NCBI GenBank assembly: GCA_947500385.1
Contig: CANMSA010000003.1
Coordinates: 310,001 to 374,000, forward strand
Source of the DNA: an uncultured Flavobacteriaceae bacterium
GTDB taxonomy: Bacteria; Bacteroidota; Bacteroidia; Flavobacteriales; Flavobacteriaceae
Direction of reading: 5' to 3'
DNA length: 64,000 bases
Part shown: positions 63,301 to 64,000 of the stretch, piece by piece
Layout of the letters: each line of letters opens with the position of its first letter
How positions within the stretch are numbered: the first letter of the stretch is position 1
Position numbers and translations under genes: made by a program
The notes under the pieces: generated by a model
What the model was told of the DNA's origin: nothing
Seen by the model: only the letters and a program-made list of their open reading frames with translations
Database searches by the model: none

Positions 63301-63585
63301 GACCATAGACCGCCCGAGACCGAGACCGAGAAAAAACTGGTGCAGCTATGGTCACGAATTCTGAATATCGAAGAAGAGTGTATTAGTGTCACCTCTAGTT
63401 TTTTCAATTTGGGAGGGGATTCGATAAAGGCGATGCGGCTATTTACAGAAATCAAATCGGATTTTGGTGTTGACTTCTCTTTAAAAAACCTGTTCGAACA
63501 CGCCACCGTTAAACAAATAGCCCAATACATAGAACTGTTAGAAACCAGTATAGAAGAAGGACAATACGAGGAGTATTCGATTTAA
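51334..63585 (+). CDS. Nonribosomal peptide synthetase, C-A-T-E-C-A-T-E-C-A-T, no thioesterase
   Basis: C motifs HHAILYDG, HHIVCDG, HHILWDG; A cores YTSGTTGIPKG x2 and YTSGTSGRPKG; three LGGDSIK carrier sites; E domains with HHLCIDGVSWR / HHLAVDGVSWR and SRTLGWFT / SRTVGWFT; ends after the third carrier domain. Confidence 0.96.
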   Translation: MNIQKSNVKDIVTLTMVQKGILFDSLNEASKNLYNVQITLEIQGKFDVNILRASIQEVQQHNDVLRSVFDWEKTGKPLQIVLKKINLEFNHLDYSGNEAALETYLIKDRERKMDLKSEVPIRFSLIKTNENVHFLVITHHAILYDGWSTGILLKELFTAYKKNQSNREKPVLKGNKITYKEALRSLGQIKKTAVASTYWPKYLQNHETRTLPRTGDDRADKPFEQVLLQVPLKGFEAFTKKEKVTKATLIYVAYGILLQKYLNTDDVVYATPVSNRNTFVKGSDEVMGNFINTLPLRVKNNPSTKVRDILMATHKALQIRNEYADSSYFEIKKTLGLRPAEELFDSVLAVENYPLDFNAIDGNEEFEITLKSFFEYIEAPLLVQVFFKEQLEISLQYSTHAFGKTFITALAGHFKNILTTIIANPEQGVDEVQYLDEVEKSVILESFNDTKKSYSENKTVLDLFGKKAKENPNTIALVFDKQSLTYGELDEKSDKLALHLISEGVTPESLVPICLDRSFEMIIGILGILKAGGAYVPIDPQFPQKRIGHILEDTKAKLLLTTSGLAEQLDTYSNVKRVLLDTSEPYKAVVQTALPIIGETELIYVIYTSGTTGIPKGVMNEHKGVFNRLIWMHDYLKVSPKDVVLQKTTFCFDVSAWEIFLPLTTGARMVLAAPDGHKDSGYLQKLMKENTVTIAHFVPSMLSAFLADLDPANCPGLVHVVCSGEELKSKIVRDFKSVLKSTQIHNLYGPTEASIEVTAINVTGCNADEIPIGWPIANTKMYVVDKQNNPQPIGVPGELLIGGVQVARGYLNNKELTQQRFVASPFKDGERLYRTGDVAKWLPDGALVYLGRKDNQVKIRGYRIELGEIENALEKITDILQAVVVVQEDEQASKQLVAYVVLKNSTATTNHMTNIEGAEKESIKKTLLSALPAYMVPQLYIALMEMPLSLSGKVDRKSLPEPNISALVEKTYVAPITEIERDLVDVWENVLGISPIGISSNFFELGGDSIKAIQLMSRAKKAGIYFKINDVFKYQTIQELSENLKSGVNVISEEGLLAGRSGLLPIQQEFFETKHPRPNHYNQSAFLSIPKGLTDKQLSQAVSRLIHHHDALRFQYHISEDSIEQSYGDVYPEVAIVHTDENRTVDAIRTQYQESLDIEKGEVCRFVLIRTKESTDYLFIVIHHLCIDGVSWRILVEDLELLIKGAQQDQAVTLTTKQTSYRQWQLRLKEYANVIAESGELNYWKEILSHYKPFPKDRSSAGLLTYFETGTYEHVLDSSATHALLHEVHQAYTTEINDILLSALGRTLGKWSGFSEMVIAVEGHGREELFKDVDVSRTLGWFTSIYPVPLKRYEHIDQQLQETKDTLRDLPNKGIGYGVMRYMAKKKEVRACLDKDYSTILFNYLGSFDNSLTHEGLFSYAADTREGDISPYNTNKSDIAVNSMIVDGELRTSWSFNKNCYDPETIQVLAKDYENALESIIDHCRGRVRQKTRTDYGLPSVISNTDLSSFMKRNAYGEKLASIYELSPLQKGMLFHSLYEEEAMSYVGCLSCDFTNGINVDFFTKTWAYLVDHHSVLRTAIFPNQLDVPVQGVYRTAQIPFKEIDFRNLKETELENAIQALKASKSVNSFDLGVAPLFNCSLILLPNGSTKLLLKYHHIVCDGWSLSIIMGQFIRCYDAILKGKDFPNLEHSDYNTFIAYLKSRNKQDSEAYWRKYLRPLIQPTYLPFIKDKQHRNKIFGNVSNCLKLEENLVAGLLTYARTHRLTLNTLVQGAWAYLLSRYTSNPVVAFGATVSGRDNEFENAAAAVGLFINTLPVCTQVNPKSSIVDWLMAIQKGHSESRDTYGYASLNEVQRYTGMHDSLFDSLLVFENYPIDQKLLEASSLSIKNIQGDEYTNYVLTLLVSHANNDLSINFDYNKELIAAETVERMQKHLKNVLRSMISGVVGVEELEYMSTEEEDLVLRGFNENTRNFPKNKTILDFFIKTAAQNPGAIALEFGDSFLTYGALDEKSARLARHLVEKGVVKGSLVPICLERSFEMVVGILGILRAGGAYVPIDPTYPMSRIGYILKDIEAQLLLTSTTHVADLTDSVSSDIELIELDNQDVMESSSERNLPNVHSDDLIYVIYTSGTTGIPKGVMNEHGAVLNRLLWMGDYLRASAEDCMIQKTTFCFDVSVGELFLPFLTGARLVIAAPEGHKDARYLQRLIAEKGITMIHFVPSMLSAFLSEIEEERCGSLSHVFCSGEELKASVVRDFNNTFKGTKLHNFYGPTEAAIEVTAIELSNFNGKLVPIGKPMANTSIYIVDDSRRPCPIGVAGELLIGGVQVARGYLNLSKQTAEKFINSPFKAGERLYCTGDLAKWLPDGTIVYLGRNDRQVKVRGYRIELSEIEAGLHALPFIAQAVVSAPEMGSGRQLIGYVVLMEGHTFDRELIIQSLRENLPEHMIPQLYMELAELPLTLNGKVNRKKLPDPRLLGVQKTHEPPTTVMEKKLVEIWEAVLGVQNIGVSDNFFELGGDSIKAIQLMGRSRTQEIYFSVKDLFKYQNIANLSANLKTSHDTIQEEGTLSGPLELLPIQQKFFAMDHEQYAHYNQSVLLNLPSAVPIADLSKAISALVAHHDALRMRYELSPDGVKQFYGASTPTVYEEQISTENSIEEICLHYQKSLQLEKGELCRFVHIKTDTNFDYFFMVVHHLAVDGVSWRILIEDLQRLLGNLKEGKLVPLPRKGTSYRQWGSLLEKFSKKIGRSSQVGYWRSVVSHDDYFPTDNVVEEATTFGDLASYEQTLSNAITRELLQEVHDAYDTEINDILLTALCRALTDWTGNDEVTITLEGHGRENLFEEVDISRTVGWFTSIFPVRLKRFSSISEQLVETKDMLRDIPNKGIGYGLLRYLCEDVDMRRHFKNANRTVLFNYLGGFDNSLQKNGPFTITKGVHGKDVGDLNKSGFGIAINGMVVDGECHFRWSYDAKRYSVDTIKRMANTYLETIVNIIEHCKGVSGQRTRSDFGLPSSITNSSLNTFLSETTMENGTVTDVYRLSPLQEGILFHSLLEEEALSYVSQFSCDFPNGINMSAFEKSWEYLMEKHAVLRTSIHNGPFEVPIQCVHDKVAVPLKKFDYSDLGKKPLAAALNKGIQEEFREAFNLKKAALFEFVMVQLPENRVRLFMRNHHILWDGWSLAILMGQFMNCYENLLQRQALPHIEPSNYRKRIDALDTLEKSDSETFWKTYLKKIEAPVYLPFIQDAQKRNKAFGTSSLLLDFEEDLTKNLESFAQENHLTMNTILQGVWAYLLSRYTGDTAVVFGATVSGRDWSKGNLEEEIGLYINTLPVVTEVSPSQEIGVWLSELQEGHAKGRAGYSHTSLGDIQIWMGLQDALFDSLLVFENYPVGRALSQPSTVLSIENVEVRESTNYVLTLGIFHSPGTLSIKFDFNDVLLTPETVRMIQGHFTEVVRSIVSGVQSIKELNYIDKEEESLLIADYSCGVLDGAFVSDGLTVLDLLWDVCSSSGSSICLSGGGTDLSYDALWERSDALSVHLRKVVGASKGDRIGVYMPRVPDLLVAVLGIWKAGCAYVPVDVSHPLERLSGILADSGSVAVLVDSGSDALSGIGVPVVEVPKVPLSDVGSLAPVALTGGDLSYVLYTSGTSGRPKGVLVSHGNLYAYLEGIMQLFPSAGVQAVLSSNGFDIFHFEVFRALLVGGRALLLDDGEVRDMDVLLGALKGSNSFHAVPALMSAITEAVLSVDGAGYEGITELYTGGDTVPRATLLGMREAFPGAAIHEFYGPTEGTVFVTVRSYSPEEELTGPVTIGRPMGHNRVYVLDRDGLPCPVGVVGELYIGGPQVTLGYLGLSGATSRHYVASRFDGGGRLYRSGDLAKWLPDGSLVFLGRNDRQLKVRGHRIEPGEVERALEGHSQVSRAVVSAPDLGGGPQLIAHVVGKGDQGLDQGGLARHLGGILPDYMVPRRYVVLERLPLTANGKVDHGALPLPAGSAAEDHRPPETETEKKLVQLWSRILNIEEECISVTSSFFNLGGDSIKAMRLFTEIKSDFGVDFSLKNLFEHATVKQIAQYIELLETSIEEGQYEEYSI
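61760..63335 (+). other. GC-rich block covering the third adenylation domain of NRPS2
   Basis: Hand-counted sample line 62101-62160 is 40/60 GC; line 60901-60960 (upstream, same gene) is 23/60. The change is sharp at both ends. Confidence 0.9.
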
Positions 63586-63638
63586 TACCCAAAAACACAA
63601 CACGCGGAACATGATTTCGCAACTAAAATCAAAGAAAA

Positions 63639-64000
63639 ATGGAAAATTCTAAAAAAATGCGAACATGGTTGAACGATATGGAGTTAGATCACCCATTAAT
63701 GATTGCAGGACCTTGTAGTGCAGAAACCGAAAAACAAGTATTGAGAATCGCACATGATCTAAAAGGCACCGACGTTAACTATTTTAGGGCCGGGGTTTGG
63801 AAACCTAGAACCCGTCCGGGTAATTTTGAAGGAGTAGGTGTGTTGGGTTTAAAGTGGTTGCAACAGGTGAAAAAGGAAACGGGCTTAAAAACAGCAACAG
63901 AAGTGGCGAATCGAACCCATGTAGAGCTTGCCCTGGAACATGATATCGATCTTTTATGGATCGGTGCCCGATCAACGGTAAGCCCCTTTATTGTTCAGGA
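63639..64000 (+). CDS. Bifunctional 3-deoxy-7-phosphoheptulonate synthase / chorismate mutase (truncated by window edge)
   Basis: MENSKKMRTWLNDMELDHPLMIAGPCSAETEKQVLRIAHDLK...YFRAGVWKPRTRPGNFEGVGVLGLKWLQ...TEVANRTHVELALEHDIDLLWIGARSTVSPFIVQ. Confidence 0.88.
   Translation, partial: MENSKKMRTWLNDMELDHPLMIAGPCSAETEKQVLRIAHDLKGTDVNYFRAGVWKPRTRPGNFEGVGVLGLKWLQQVKKETGLKTATEVANRTHVELALEHDIDLLWIGARSTVSPFIVQ

Noticed and set aside
61824-63530. Several overlapping ORFs in other frames of the GC-rich block
   Set aside because: High GC removes stop codons in all frames; they overlap a clear A domain and have no motifs.
1-64000. CRISPR array, IS element, prophage or integrase
   Set aside because: No spaced direct-repeat array, transposase, integrase or phage structural ORF was found. 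The only strong repeats are NRPS domains and the sigma cassette.

Overview
The window is chromosomal DNA from a Flavobacteriaceae-like Bacteroidetes. The evidence is TAnnTTTG promoters, a T9SS sorting tail, BatA-domain and LytTR proteins, and AT-rich coding. Positions 1-26 kb are mostly ordinary genes: a truncated T9SS-secreted protein, a LytTR regulator, uvrA, two paralogous sigma-factor/47-aa-ORF cassettes in tandem, nth, a bcp-type peroxiredoxin, an MBL hydrolase, dihydroorotase, a BatA-like protein, a GT2 glycosyltransferase, tRNA-Ser(UGA), an AraC regulator and TPR proteins. From about 26.4 to 63.6 kb there is a likely biosynthetic gene cluster. It holds a NusG/UpxY-like antiterminator, two MacB/FtsX-type ABC systems, a TPR-HTH regulator, an unannotated 42-aa peptide ORF resembling Bacteroidetes RiPP precursors, and a histidine kinase with a sigma-54 response regulator. 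It continues with a HlyD adaptor, a lipoprotein, a TolC-like protein, a 2149-aa NRPS (FAAL-T-C-A-T-E), a FAD monooxygenase-like enzyme and a 4083-aa NRPS (C-A-T-E-C-A-T-E-C-A-T, no thioesterase). A DAHP synthase/chorismate mutase follows, cut by the window edge. The predicted product is an N-acyl tetrapeptide starting acyl-D-Asn-D-Ser. The most notable signals are: a GC-rich adenylation domain that looks transplanted into the last module; a terminator-like hairpin inside the NRPS operon, with a NusG paralogue at the cluster edge; the 42-aa peptide ORF; regulatory repeats at the divergent sigma-54 regulator/efflux promoter; and the duplicated sigma-factor cassette with a 15-bp inverted repeat abutting one start codon. 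All functional calls come from reading motifs by eye; no database search was run.
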